A stretch of DNA of 64,000 nucleotides from Mesorhizobium sp. (GTDB lineage Bacteria > Pseudomonadota > Alphaproteobacteria > Rhizobiales > Rhizobiaceae), in contig SAQG01000008.1 of the NCBI GenBank assembly GCA_004020315.1, positions 62,001 to 126,000 of the forward strand. Direction: 5' to 3'. The notes beneath the pieces were generated by a model that ran no database searches, was not told where the DNA came from, and worked only from the letters and a program-made list of their open reading frames with translations. This document shows, piece by piece, positions 17,475 through 25,669 of this stretch; position 1 is the stretch's first letter; the number at the start of each line of letters is the position of its first letter. Position numbers and translations under genes: made by a program.

Positions 17475-17966
17475 ATGGACCGTCTTGACAGAAAAATCCT
17501 CCGCCTCTTGCAGGAGGACGCGACGCTCGCGGTAGCCGATGTCGCCAAGAAAGTCGGACTGTCGACCACGCCCTGCTGGCGGCGCATTCAGAAGCTCGAG
17601 GAGGAGGGCGTCATCAAGCGGCGCGTCGCCATCCTCGATCATGAAAAGGTCAATGTGCGCGTCACCGTATTTGTGTCGATCCGCACCAATTCGCACAGCC
17701 ATGAATGGCTGCGGCGCTTTTCGGAGGTCATCCAGGAATTTCCGGAAGTGGTCGAGTTCTACCGGATGAGCGGTGACGTCGACTATCTCCTGCGCGTGGT
17801 GGTGCCCGACATCGCCGCTTACGACGCCTTCTACAAGCGGCTGATCGCCAAGATCGAGATCCGCGACGTCTCGTCGTCGTTTGCCATGGAGCAGATCAAA
17901 TACACGACCGAAATGCCGCTGGACTACATGGTTCTGGACAAGGAATCGGGCGCCAACGCGGCCTGA
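17475..17966 (+). CDS. Lrp/AsnC-family transcriptional regulator
   Basis: A 163-residue Lrp-like regulator. The N-terminal helix-turn-helix reads LDRKILRLLQEDATLAVADV and KKVGLSTTPCWRRIQKLEEEG. The C-terminal RAM effector domain has the usual strand VTVFVSIRT and the GDVDYLLRVVVPDIAAYDAF segment. The start at 17475 has GGGAG about eight bases upstream; an earlier in-frame start at 17409 would add 22 residues without a ribosome-binding site. No target operon can be assigned from position alone. Confidence 0.93.
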   Translation: MDRLDRKILRLLQEDATLAVADVAKKVGLSTTPCWRRIQKLEEEGVIKRRVAILDHEKVNVRVTVFVSIRTNSHSHEWLRRFSEVIQEFPEVVEFYRMSGDVDYLLRVVVPDIAAYDAFYKRLIAKIEIRDVSSSFAMEQIKYTTEMPLDYMVLDKESGANAA

Positions 17967-17977
17967 GGATTTTTCGC

Positions 17978-18547
17978 TTAGTTCTTCTTTTGGTTGAGGA
18001 AAATCCAGGGCGAGTTTGCCGGCAGCGTGATGGTGTCCGGCACGAGATCGACGTCCGCCACCGCCGCCTTGCGTACGGTATAGCCCGACTGGATCACACT
18101 GACACCGTCGAGGATGAAGAGCTGACTTTTCTCCATGCCCGGCTCCAGGGCGCCGGTCACTGAAACCGGCTGATAGGCTTCGGACATCCTGTAGGGGCGA
18201 GCGGGCGTGACGAGGACGATCTGATTGGGCGGCGGCGTCGGCATGTGGCTGCACGCACCTGTCCACGGCACCAGCAGGAACTGATAGACGAGATCGTCGT
18301 CACGATCGAGCGGCAGCGCGTATCCCGCCAGTTGGACGGTCTTGTCTCGCAAATTGAGAGACAGCGTCTCGCCACGGTCAGGCATTTTTGCCGCGACCAT
18401 CGGCAATCCGACACTTTCGGCAGCGGGCTGGGTCGCCGGGCGCAGGTCCTTCCAGAATATGCGCGCGGTTTCGGCGAAAGCGCTACCCGCAGCGATGGAA
18501 ATCAGCACGGCCGCCAGCGCCGCTGTCGATTTGAGACGATTGCTCAT
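17978..18547 (-). CDS. DUF3299 exported protein
   Basis: A 189-residue protein with a Sec signal peptide ending SAFAETA. The body carries the DUF3299 pattern: LNLRDKTVQLAGYALPLDR, then LLVPWTGACSHMPTPPPNQ, and a last strand after VTGALEPG. The family is periplasmic, small and of unknown function. Members often lie near lipoprotein-release or membrane genes, but here the neighbours are the GNAT gene upstream (47 bases) and a convergent lrp gene. Confidence 0.8.
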   Translation of the reverse strand: MSNRLKSTAALAAVLISIAAGSAFAETARIFWKDLRPATQPAAESVGLPMVAAKMPDRGETLSLNLRDKTVQLAGYALPLDRDDDLVYQFLLVPWTGACSHMPTPPPNQIVLVTPARPYRMSEAYQPVSVTGALEPGMEKSQLFILDGVSVIQSGYTVRKAAVADVDLVPDTITLPANSPWIFLNQKKN

Positions 18548-18594
18548 CGTGTGCTCTCCATTTGACAGGAGTAAAGCTGCCGTCGCCGAGCGCG

Positions 18595-19038
18595 TCAACG
18601 TTCGAGCCGCATCACATGGCGGCGCGAGCCGGCCATGCCGATCTCGTGGAATCCTCGGGCCACGAACATGTCTCGAAAGCCCATGAAACGGTAACTCGGC
18701 GATGCTCGGTCGACCGGATAGGCCTCGATCGTCCTGGCGCCTTTGGCGAAGGCGTGATCGATGGCCGCGTCGAGCAGTGCGCTTGCCAGTCCACTGCCGC
18801 GCAATGCCCTCGGCACATAGAAGCAGACGATTGACCATACGCCCGCCTTGCTGTCGTCCTGCTCCCGCGACAGCTTGCGATAGGTCTCGCGTGGCGCCAC
18901 GGAGCACCAGCCTACCATCTTGCCTTCGGCATGAGCGACAATGCCGACCGGCGTGCCGGCTTCGATGAGCGCCATCATGGCCCGTCTTCTCTCATCGTTG
19001 GACGCATGTTCGCGGTTTTCGAGGTGGCGCCAGGCCAT
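18595..19038 (-). CDS. GNAT acetyltransferase, N-terminus cut off by a frameshift
   Basis: A 147-residue open frame covering most of a GNAT domain: VGIVAHAEGKMVGWCSVAPR, the acetyl-CoA loop region PRALRGSGLASALLDAAI, and the late YRFMGFRDMFVARGF. Members of this subgroup have a KxCWCMxWR motif near the N-terminus. In this frame KYCWC stands immediately before the ATG, so the domain clearly begins further upstream. The missing strand IRFTEVTRSTRADFENLF is found in the overlapping AlkD frame. The two frames meet at an AAAA run (19051-19054), indicating a one-base frameshift in a fused AlkD-GNAT gene. The product from this ATG alone would lack the first strand and helix. Confidence 0.75.
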   Translation of the reverse strand: MAWRHLENREHASNDERRRAMMALIEAGTPVGIVAHAEGKMVGWCSVAPRETYRKLSREQDDSKAGVWSIVCFYVPRALRGSGLASALLDAAIDHAFAKGARTIEAYPVDRASPSYRFMGFRDMFVARGFHEIGMAGSRRHVMRLER

Positions 19039-19837
19039 GCACCAGCAGTATTTTGGTGCGCCAGGCTTGCTCGAACAGGTTCTCGAAATCGGCGCGCGTG
19101 GATCGCGTCACCTCAGTAAAGCGGATTTGGCTCCGGTCAGCCTTCGTGGCGAGCCGCTCGAGCGTTTTGGCATCGGAAAGTTCCCTTGCAGCGTCCTTGC
19201 CGATCCAGCGCGCCGTCTTGTCGGTCGAACCGGCCAGCTTCTGTGCCAGGGCAAGGGCAGCGCCGTGCAGATTCATCGATCGCTTGCCGATCGAACGAAG
19301 CGCCCAGTTCACCGCCTTCTTCACAAAATTACGGCCGTCGGTGGCGTGCGCCTCAATGATCGGCAGGAAGTCGAGGAAAGTCGCCTCTGGTTCCTTCTTC
19401 CGGTGGACGACCGACCAAGCCATCATGGCAAAAGCCGTGCGCCGAACGAACTCCCGTTCGTCGGCCGCGAACTCGTCTATCAGTTCCCTCCAGCAATCCG
19501 TATCGACAAAGAGATCGGAGACGCCGTCGACGATATCCCACGAGTCGAAAGTCGCCGCCCATCGTCTTGCATCCGCGGCAGAGAACCGCTTCGGATCGGC
19601 TGTGACGGAAGCGATGAACTGCGCTTCCATGATGCCCGACTGCCATAGTTCGAAGGCACGCTCATGGTTGCGCTTGATTTTCTCGGCAATCTGCCTCTGC
19701 ACGCCATGCGAGATACCGAGCGCACGTTCGATCTTGATGCCGTAGCGCAGCATGCCAAGGCGATTCTCCTGCGAGCCGATCGAGCGCAGATGGGCGATAA
19801 TCTCCTCGGCGCTGGATTGAGGCGACAGCTCGGCCAA
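18992..19837 (-). CDS. DNA alkylation repair protein (AlkD-like), likely part of an AlkD-GNAT fusion
   Basis: A 281-residue frame. The first 230 residues form AlkD-type HEAT-like helices, with ENRLGMLRYGIKIERALGIS at the start, FDSWDIVDGVSDLFVDTDCW in the middle and FVKKAVNWALRSIGKRSMNL in the core. Such enzymes remove alkylated bases without base flipping. Residues after about 240 (ADRSQIRFTEVTRSTRADFE) belong to a GNAT acetyltransferase. After RTK the frame leaves that homology and ends in an unrelated 18-residue tail. Total length from this start to the GNAT stop is 3n+1 bases, as expected for one extra A. It lies eight bases after the dehydrogenase gene. Confidence 0.82.
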   Translation of the reverse strand: MAELSPQSSAEEIIAHLRSIGSQENRLGMLRYGIKIERALGISHGVQRQIAEKIKRNHERAFELWQSGIMEAQFIASVTADPKRFSAADARRWAATFDSWDIVDGVSDLFVDTDCWRELIDEFAADEREFVRRTAFAMMAWSVVHRKKEPEATFLDFLPIIEAHATDGRNFVKKAVNWALRSIGKRSMNLHGAALALAQKLAGSTDKTARWIGKDAARELSDAKTLERLATKADRSQIRFTEVTRSTRADFENLFEQAWRTKILLVHGLAPPRKPRTCVQR

Positions 19838-19845
19838 GACAGAAC

Positions 19846-20715
19846 CTATTTTTCCAATCGCGCCAGCAGCGAAGACGTATCCCAGCGTTTGCCGCCCATC
19901 CCCTGCACATCCTTGTAGAATTGGTCGACAAGTGCCGTCACCGGCAGCTTAGCGCCGTTGCGGTCGGCCTCCGCCAGGCAGATGCCGAGATCTTTGCGCA
20001 TCCAGTCGACAGCGAAGCCGAAATCATATTTGCCGGCATTCATCGTCTTGTGGCGGTTTTCCATCTGCCATGAGCCGGCCGCGCCCTTGGAGATCACCTC
20101 TATGACTTTTTCGATGTCGAGCCCGGCCTTCTTGCCGAAATGGATGCCTTCGGCCAGCCCTTGGACAAGACCGGCGATGCAGATCTGGTTGATCATCTTG
20201 GTGAGTTGGCCCGAGCCGGCCGGGCCCATCAGCCCGACCATGCGGGCATAGGCATCGATGACAGGCTTCGCCTGTTCGAAGGCTTTTTGTTCGCCGCCGA
20301 CCATGACGCTCAGCACGCCGTTTTCGGCGCCGGCCTGACCGCCGGAGACCGGAGCGTCGAGGAACGAAAAACCGCCCAATTGCGCCTTCTCAGCCAGTTC
20401 GCACGCGACCTCAGCCGAGGCCGTAGTGTTGTCGATGAAGATGGCTCCCGTCTTCATCGACTGGAACGCACCCTCGGCTCCGATCGTCACCGCACGCAGG
20501 TCGTCGTCATTGCCAACGCAGGAAAAGACAAAATCCTTGCCGTCGGCCGCCTCAGTCGGCGTGTTGGCAACACTGCCGCCATGCTGGGCAACCCATTGCT
20601 CGGCCTTTGCCTTTGTGCGGTTGTAGACGGTAACGTCGTGGCCGCCCTTGTTCCTGAGATGTCCGGCGATTGGATAGCCCATGACGCCAAGACCGAGAAA
20701 TGCCACCGATGCCAT
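19846..20715 (-). CDS. NAD(P)-dependent beta-hydroxyacid dehydrogenase (3-hydroxyisobutyrate dehydrogenase family)
   Basis: A 289-residue enzyme. The Rossmann loop VAFLGLGVMGYPIAGHL opens the protein, the substrate-binding DAPVSGGQAGAENG is near residue 125, and the catalytic Lys lies in GSGQLTKMINQICIAG. The helical C-domain ends with FAVDWMRKDLGICLAEA. The ATG at 20715 has AAGGG nine bases upstream; a TTG at 20733 is less likely. It probably oxidises a 3-hydroxyacid such as 3-hydroxyisobutyrate or tartronate semialdehyde. It follows the amino-acid ABC genes by 63 bases on the same strand, so it may act on the imported compound. Confidence 0.9.
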   Translation of the reverse strand: MASVAFLGLGVMGYPIAGHLRNKGGHDVTVYNRTKAKAEQWVAQHGGSVANTPTEAADGKDFVFSCVGNDDDLRAVTIGAEGAFQSMKTGAIFIDNTTASAEVACELAEKAQLGGFSFLDAPVSGGQAGAENGVLSVMVGGEQKAFEQAKPVIDAYARMVGLMGPAGSGQLTKMINQICIAGLVQGLAEGIHFGKKAGLDIEKVIEVISKGAAGSWQMENRHKTMNAGKYDFGFAVDWMRKDLGICLAEADRNGAKLPVTALVDQFYKDVQGMGGKRWDTSSLLARLEK

Positions 20716-20778
20716 GTTTTCGAATCCCTTCAAGCCTGTTTTCCGGCCTTCTTAGCGGATCAGGCAAAGCGATGGGAG

Positions 20779-21600
20779 TCAGCGTTGCAGATGGATGGTA
20801 ATGCGCCGTTCGATCCATTCGACTGCGTGGCGCAGCGTTTCGACAATGATCAGATAGATGATTGCCGCCCAGACATAGGACTGGAAGTCGAAAGTCCGCG
20901 AATAGGTGAGCTTCGTAATGCCCATCAGATCATAGACGGTGATGATGGCCACGATCGCCGAGCCCTTGATCATCAGGATGATCTCGTTGCCGTAAGGTCG
21001 CAGCGCCACGATCAGTGCCTGCGGCAGGATGATCTTCCACATCGTCTGCAATTTGTGCAGGCCGAGCGAGGCGGCGCCCTCCCACTGGCCCCTGGGCACG
21101 CTCTCGATCGCGCCGCGCAGGATTTCAGCCTGATAGGCGGCAGTGTTGAGCGAGAAGGCAAATATTGCGCAGTTGAACGCCTCCCGGAAAAAACCCCAGA
21201 GGCCAACCATCTCGAGTTGCGGCCGGAAGGAGCCTACGCCGTAATAGACAAGGAAAGTCTGGGCCAGCAGCGGCGTGCCGCGGAAGAAATAGACATAGGC
21301 ATAGGACAGCCCGCGTAGGATACGGTTCTTCGACATGCGGGCATAGGCGATCGGCACCGAAAGCATCGCGCCGAGTACGATCGAGATCGCGACCAGCAGA
21401 AGCGTCACACCCAGGCCTGTTACATAGGATGGCGCATATTTCGCGAAAAGCTCGCCGTTCCAGGCGACAATGAGGTACGCAGCAATCCCGGCGAGAAAAG
21501 CTATCCACATACAGACCAGCGCATAGCCGAGAATACGTTGGCGCGGCCAGCCGCGTGGCAGAGCCGGCGGTCGGTCGACCTTGGTGGCGGCAATGCTCAT
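20779..21600 (-). CDS. Polar amino-acid ABC transporter permease (HisM-like)
   Basis: A 273-residue inner-membrane permease with about five segments. The conserved EAA-type loop is YQAEILRGAIESVPRGQWE followed by AASLGLHK. The N-terminal region also contains YFFRGTPLLAQTFLVYYG, typical of the His/Glu/Gln/Arg/opine permease family. Its ATG overlaps the stop of the upstream permease by four bases, so the pair forms the heterodimeric channel. No ATP-binding subunit is adjacent. In this family such an operon usually imports a basic amino acid or opine. Confidence 0.92.
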   Translation of the reverse strand: MSIAATKVDRPPALPRGWPRQRILGYALVCMWIAFLAGIAAYLIVAWNGELFAKYAPSYVTGLGVTLLLVAISIVLGAMLSVPIAYARMSKNRILRGLSYAYVYFFRGTPLLAQTFLVYYGVGSFRPQLEMVGLWGFFREAFNCAIFAFSLNTAAYQAEILRGAIESVPRGQWEGAASLGLHKLQTMWKIILPQALIVALRPYGNEIILMIKGSAIVAIITVYDLMGITKLTYSRTFDFQSYVWAAIIYLIIVETLRHAVEWIERRITIHLQR

Positions 21601-22310
21601 CGCTGCACCTGCTGGCGGCCGACCGCGCGTTCGATCGCATTGATGCCGAAGGACGAAATGATGGCGAGGAGCAGATAAATAAGGGCGGCAACACCAAAAA
21701 ACAGGAAGGCGTGCTTGGTGACGCGGGCGGCGACGCCTGCTTGCCGCAATATGTCGGTAAGACCGATGGCGGACACCAGGGCGGTATCCTTGAGCAGGAT
21801 GAGCCACAGATTGGCAAGACCCGGCAGCGCGATACGGATAAGCTGCGGCAGCACCACAAGTCGCATCGTCTGCCAGCCTGACAGGCCAACCGAATAGCCG
21901 CCCTCATACTGCCCCTTAGGGATGGCGCGGAAGGCAGAGAGGAAGACCTCGCTGGCGTAGGACGAGAAGACGACGCCGAGCGCGATCATACCGGAAACGA
22001 AAGCATTCACTTCGACAGCGGCGGTCGGGTCATACAGGCGCATCACTTGCTGGATGCCGATTTGCGCGCCGTAAAAGATGATGAACAGGGTCAGCAGCTC
22101 AGGCAATCCACGAAAGATCGTGGTGTAGATATTGCCGGCCAGCCGCAGCGACGGCTCGTTGGATTGCTTGGCCAGTGCAACCAGAAAGCCGATTACCAGA
22201 CCGAGAGGTAGGGTCGCGGCTGCAAGCGAAACGGTGATGAAAACGCCGTAGGCGATGTCGTCGAGCCAGCCTTCGGGTCCCCAACTGAGCAGCGTCCAAA
22301 CGCTTTGCAT
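21597..22310 (-). CDS. Polar amino-acid ABC transporter permease (HisQ-like)
   Basis: A 237-residue permease with five or so membrane segments. It contains IYTTIFRGLPELLTLFIIFY and the cytoplasmic EAA loop SEVFLSAFRAIPKGQYEGG, the site where the ATPase docks. The pattern is that of HisQ/OccQ proteins. It lies 117 bases after the binding-protein gene and overlaps the second permease gene. Confidence 0.92.
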   Translation of the reverse strand: MQSVWTLLSWGPEGWLDDIAYGVFITVSLAAATLPLGLVIGFLVALAKQSNEPSLRLAGNIYTTIFRGLPELLTLFIIFYGAQIGIQQVMRLYDPTAAVEVNAFVSGMIALGVVFSSYASEVFLSAFRAIPKGQYEGGYSVGLSGWQTMRLVVLPQLIRIALPGLANLWLILLKDTALVSAIGLTDILRQAGVAARVTKHAFLFFGVAALIYLLLAIISSFGINAIERAVGRQQVQR

Positions 22311-22427
22311 CCGCCTGCCTGTTCTCCTTTATGGGCTCTTTTGAGAGCAGCGCGGCGTCACCCCTCATGCGCCGTTCCTTGTGCGAACGGCGGGGATGTC
22401 CCGCCGCTCGCTGTCAATCCGCGAGGA

Positions 22428-23210
22428 TTAAGACTCGCCGCCGTAGACGTCGTACTTGAAGTACTTGTCGTTGATTTCCTTGTATTTTCCGTTGGCGCGG
22501 ATGGCGTCGATCGCCTTATTGAACTGATTGACCAACTCGGTATCGCCCTTGCGTACCGCGATGCCGGCGCCCGGACCATGGATCTCGATGTCGGGCGTGA
22601 TCGCACCGATCAGCTTGCAGCAGGCGCCGTCCGGCGTGGCAAGCCAGCCTTCGAGAACGGTGATGTCGTCGTTGACCGCATCAACGCGGCCATTGGCGAG
22701 ATCGAGCTGATATTCCTGCGCCGTCGGGTACGGCTTGATCGTACTGTCGGTATAAGTCTTGGTTGAATAATTGAAGTGGGTGGTGGACGCCTGCACGCCG
22801 ATCGTCTTGCCGGCCAGGTCCTCCTTGGTCACGCCCTTGATGTCGCTGTCCTTGGGCGCCGCGATCGCCGGCGGCGTGTTGTAGTATTTGTTGGTGAAAT
22901 CGACCTTCTCGGCACGCTCCGGCGTGATCGACATCGAGGCGACGATGGCGTCGAACTTGCCGGCCTGAAGCGCCGGGATGATGCCGTCCCAATCCTGCGC
23001 GACGAAAGTGCACTTCACCTTCATCTCGTCGCAAAGTGCCTTGGCGATATCGATGTCGAAACCCACGAGCTGGCCATCAGCGGTCAGGTTGTTAAAGGGC
23101 GGATAGGCTCCCTCCGTGCCGATCCTCAAGGTTTTCTCCTGAGCCTGGGCAACGCCCAATGTCAGCAGCGCGGCCGATGCGGCGAGCGCTATACGCAGTG
23201 CAGTACGCAT
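22428..23210 (-). CDS. Amino-acid ABC transporter substrate-binding protein
   Basis: A 260-residue periplasmic binding protein of the lysine/arginine/ornithine/histidine/opine type (SBP_bac_3). The signal peptide ends at VAQAQEKT. The mature N-terminus reads LRIGTEGAYPPFNNLTADGQ, with the usual GFDIDIAKALCDEMKVKC and FDAIVASMSITPERAEKVDF. A Cys pair, GACCKLIG, is near residue 205. It heads the operon with two permeases. The ligand is probably a basic amino acid or related compound. Confidence 0.92.
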   Translation of the reverse strand: MRTALRIALAASAALLTLGVAQAQEKTLRIGTEGAYPPFNNLTADGQLVGFDIDIAKALCDEMKVKCTFVAQDWDGIIPALQAGKFDAIVASMSITPERAEKVDFTNKYYNTPPAIAAPKDSDIKGVTKEDLAGKTIGVQASTTHFNYSTKTYTDSTIKPYPTAQEYQLDLANGRVDAVNDDITVLEGWLATPDGACCKLIGAITPDIEIHGPGAGIAVRKGDTELVNQFNKAIDAIRANGKYKEINDKYFKYDVYGGES

Positions 23211-23425
23211 GATGATCCTCTCTGCATGTTCCCGGCCGTCGTTTCGAACGGCTCTGTGAGCGGTTCTTTTGACCGCCCGCTGGCGCGATACTCCCATTCT
23301 TTCCCAAGAAAAAGCAACTGTAAAACCGTTGCTTGCGGGTTTCGCATTCCCAGACAACGCTGACGTTGGGGCAGGCATATCAACGAGGAAATAGGGGGCG
23401 GCCGAATGCTCCTTCGGCAGTACCC

Positions 23426-23935
23426 TCAGCGCGTCAAACCTGTCGCGCGCTCGATGAAGTCGGCTATCGATTTCGCGTCGTCGAGATCGAAGACAGGCAG
23501 GCTTTCGTCCGCTACGGCGAAGTCGGCGGCGATGGCGACGATATGCGGGTCATTTGCCGAGAGCGGTGCCCGGTCCTTAGCCTCCAGTCGCCGCGTCTCG
23601 ATCTTGCTGTGCGCCTCGCGCTTGTAGCCTTCGACCAGCACGATGTCGGAGGTGCCGAGCCGCGACAGAATCGCATCCAGCGTTGGTTCGTCTTCGCCGC
23701 GCAATTCGTGCATCAGCGCCCAGCGCCTGTCAGACACGATGGCGACTTCAGTGGCTCCGGCCTGCCGGTGGCGAAAACTGTCAGCCCCCGGTTTGTCGAT
23801 GTCGAAATCATGATGGGCGTGTTTCACCGTCGAGACTTTCCAGCCACGCCGGACGAGTTCGGCGACCAGCTTTTCGGTTAGCGTCGTCTTGCCGGAATTC
23901 TTCCAGCCGGTGATACCGAAGACGCGTCTCATCAT
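23426..23935 (-). CDS. mobB: Molybdopterin-guanine dinucleotide biosynthesis adapter protein MobB
   Basis: A 169-residue P-loop GTP-binding protein. The Walker A motif is GWKNSGKTTLTEKL near residue 10. The family HAHHDFDIDKPGADSFRHRQAGA segment and the late VLVEGYKRE are present. It assists MobA in attaching GMP to molybdopterin. Its ATG overlaps the mobA stop by four bases, so the two are translationally coupled. Confidence 0.93.
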   Translation of the reverse strand: MMRRVFGITGWKNSGKTTLTEKLVAELVRRGWKVSTVKHAHHDFDIDKPGADSFRHRQAGATEVAIVSDRRWALMHELRGEDEPTLDAILSRLGTSDIVLVEGYKREAHSKIETRRLEAKDRAPLSANDPHIVAIAADFAVADESLPVFDLDDAKSIADFIERATGLTR

Positions 23936-24564
23936 GGCTTCATGCTCTGCAACAGACCCTCGGCCCGGGCAAGGTCGTCTGATGTATTGATGTTGAAGAA
24001 AGGGTCGTGCGTGTGGTCCCCCGACGTCGGGATGGGGAATTCCACATCGACATAGTCACACCCGTCGATGAAAGCGGTAACCCGCCTCATGTCCTCGTCG
24101 ATCAGAAAGCGGCGCAAGGCGTCGCGGAGCCCCAGCGGCCAGAGTGCGAATGTCGGATGCCGTTTGCCGCCAGAACAGGCGACGGCGATCGCGTCGGGAC
24201 GTTCTTCGACCGCCGCCGCCAGCCGTTCAACCAGATTTTCGGGCAGGAACGGTGTATCGCCCGCAGCCGTGACAAGTGCCTCGCAAGTCGTGTTCGCGGC
24301 AGCCCATTCGAGGCCGGTCAGGATCCCGGCGAGCGGTCCGGCAAAACCTTTTACCGTATCGGCAACCACCGGAAGCCCAACCCCGGCAAACCGTGCCGGG
24401 TCGCCATTGGCGCTGAGCATCAGCGGACCGACTTGCGGAGCAAAGCGAGCAACGACATGGTCCAGCAGGCTGCCGCCGCCGAGCGCAAGCAGGCCCTTGT
24501 CGCCGCCGCCCATTCGCCGCGACTGGCCACCGGCCAGAATGATGCCGGCAATCTCTTCAGTCAT
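23932..24564 (-). CDS. mobA: Molybdenum cofactor guanylyltransferase MobA
   Basis: A 210-residue nucleotidyltransferase that converts Mo-molybdopterin to the MGD form used by DMSO-reductase-family enzymes. The GTP-binding start is IILAGGQSRRMGGGDKGLL, TAAGDTPFLPENL holds the metal-binding Asp, and the late CDYVDVEFP and FNINTSDDLARAE segments are typical. It is followed by overlapping mobB. The EamA transporter gene is 40 bases upstream on the same strand, so a moaA-EamA-mobA-mobB transcript is plausible. Confidence 0.95.
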   Translation of the reverse strand: MTEEIAGIILAGGQSRRMGGGDKGLLALGGGSLLDHVVARFAPQVGPLMLSANGDPARFAGVGLPVVADTVKGFAGPLAGILTGLEWAAANTTCEALVTAAGDTPFLPENLVERLAAAVEERPDAIAVACSGGKRHPTFALWPLGLRDALRRFLIDEDMRRVTAFIDGCDYVDVEFPIPTSGDHTHDPFFNINTSDDLARAEGLLQSMKP

Positions 24565-24604
24565 CGTCTATCGTCCATGCGGTCACTCGTCGCGAACGGC
24601 AAGC

Positions 24605-25525
24605 CTATATGCCGTCCGGCGCCATGTCCGGTCCAGCGCTTTCGGCGGCTGTCTTTCGCCGGCCGACGATCCGTTCGCGGTAAAGTGCGTAGAGGCCGGA
24701 GCCGACAATGACGCTGGCGCCGAGGATCATGGGCAGGTCGGGGACGTCGCCGAAAATGAACAGGCCAAGCAGGATCGACCAAAGCAGGGCCGTGTAGCGG
24801 AACGGCGCGATGAACGAGATGTCGCCCACCCGCATCGCCATGATGATGAACTGGTAACCGATGACCACGAGCACTGCCGCCAATGCCAGCGACGCCGTGC
24901 TTTCTCCCGTCATCGGTGTCCACCCGCCCATTGGCAAAAGCAGCGCCGCGCCGAGCACGGTCATGGCGAGTGCCGTGGTGGTCGACACCAGCAGTGTCGG
25001 AATGGCTTGCGGTATCCGCTTGGTGGCGAGGTCACGCACCGCACAACAGGCGACGCAGGCCAGTGCCAGCAGCGAATAGATGCTGAACCCCTCGAAGCCG
25101 GGCCGCACGATGATCAGCACGCCGGCAAAGCCGATGGCGATGGCCAGCCAGCGCCGCCAGCCGACGCCTTCCTTGAACACAAGTGCTGCGCCCATCGTCA
25201 CCGCCAGCGGCAGCGCCTGCAGCACAGCCGAGACATTGGCAATCGGCAGATGGGCTAGGGCAACGAGGAACGACACCGTAGCACCGGCTTCGCCGGCGAC
25301 GCGCACCGCAACCATCGGCTGCAGCATCGAGCCGGGCAGGGCAAGCGCACCGCGTTGCCAGGCAAGCAGGCCCACGAAAAGCGAAGCGAAGGCGCCGCGG
25401 ATCAGCATGACCTGCGCCATGTTCATGGATTCCGACGAGACTTTGGTGATCGCGTCGTTGAGGGTGAAACCAATCATGGCCACCACCATGAACAGCGCGC
25501 CGCGAAGATTTGGGGAAAGAAGCAA
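24605..25525 (-). CDS. DMT-superfamily transporter (EamA family)
   Basis: A 306-residue protein with ten hydrophobic segments in two EamA repeats. The first begins GALFMVVAMIGFTLNDAITK and the second includes ACCAVRDLATKRIPQAIP. The short polar C-tail is cytoplasmic. Most members export metabolites or drugs. It sits between moaA and mobA on the same strand, so it may be co-transcribed with molybdenum-cofactor genes, but nothing in its sequence shows a cofactor-related substrate. Confidence 0.88.
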   Translation of the reverse strand: MLLSPNLRGALFMVVAMIGFTLNDAITKVSSESMNMAQVMLIRGAFASLFVGLLAWQRGALALPGSMLQPMVAVRVAGEAGATVSFLVALAHLPIANVSAVLQALPLAVTMGAALVFKEGVGWRRWLAIAIGFAGVLIIVRPGFEGFSIYSLLALACVACCAVRDLATKRIPQAIPTLLVSTTTALAMTVLGAALLLPMGGWTPMTGESTASLALAAVLVVIGYQFIIMAMRVGDISFIAPFRYTALLWSILLGLFIFGDVPDLPMILGASVIVGSGLYALYRERIVGRRKTAAESAGPDMAPDGI

Positions 25526-25669
25526 GGGTGTTACCGGTTGTGGTTCTGCATCAAGCCTCTATCAGCCGGCTGCAAAACAGCAACGTCAAAGGGCTGGTCC
25601 ACGGCCTTTGGGCGGCTCGTTACAACCTCCTCGCAAGAGCGGCAGGATTTAGTTCGGTGACCGAGAAGA

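Noticed and set aside
20140..21318. 392-codon open frame opposite the dehydrogenase and permease genes
   Set aside because: Antisense to two motif-rich genes; no domain recognised.
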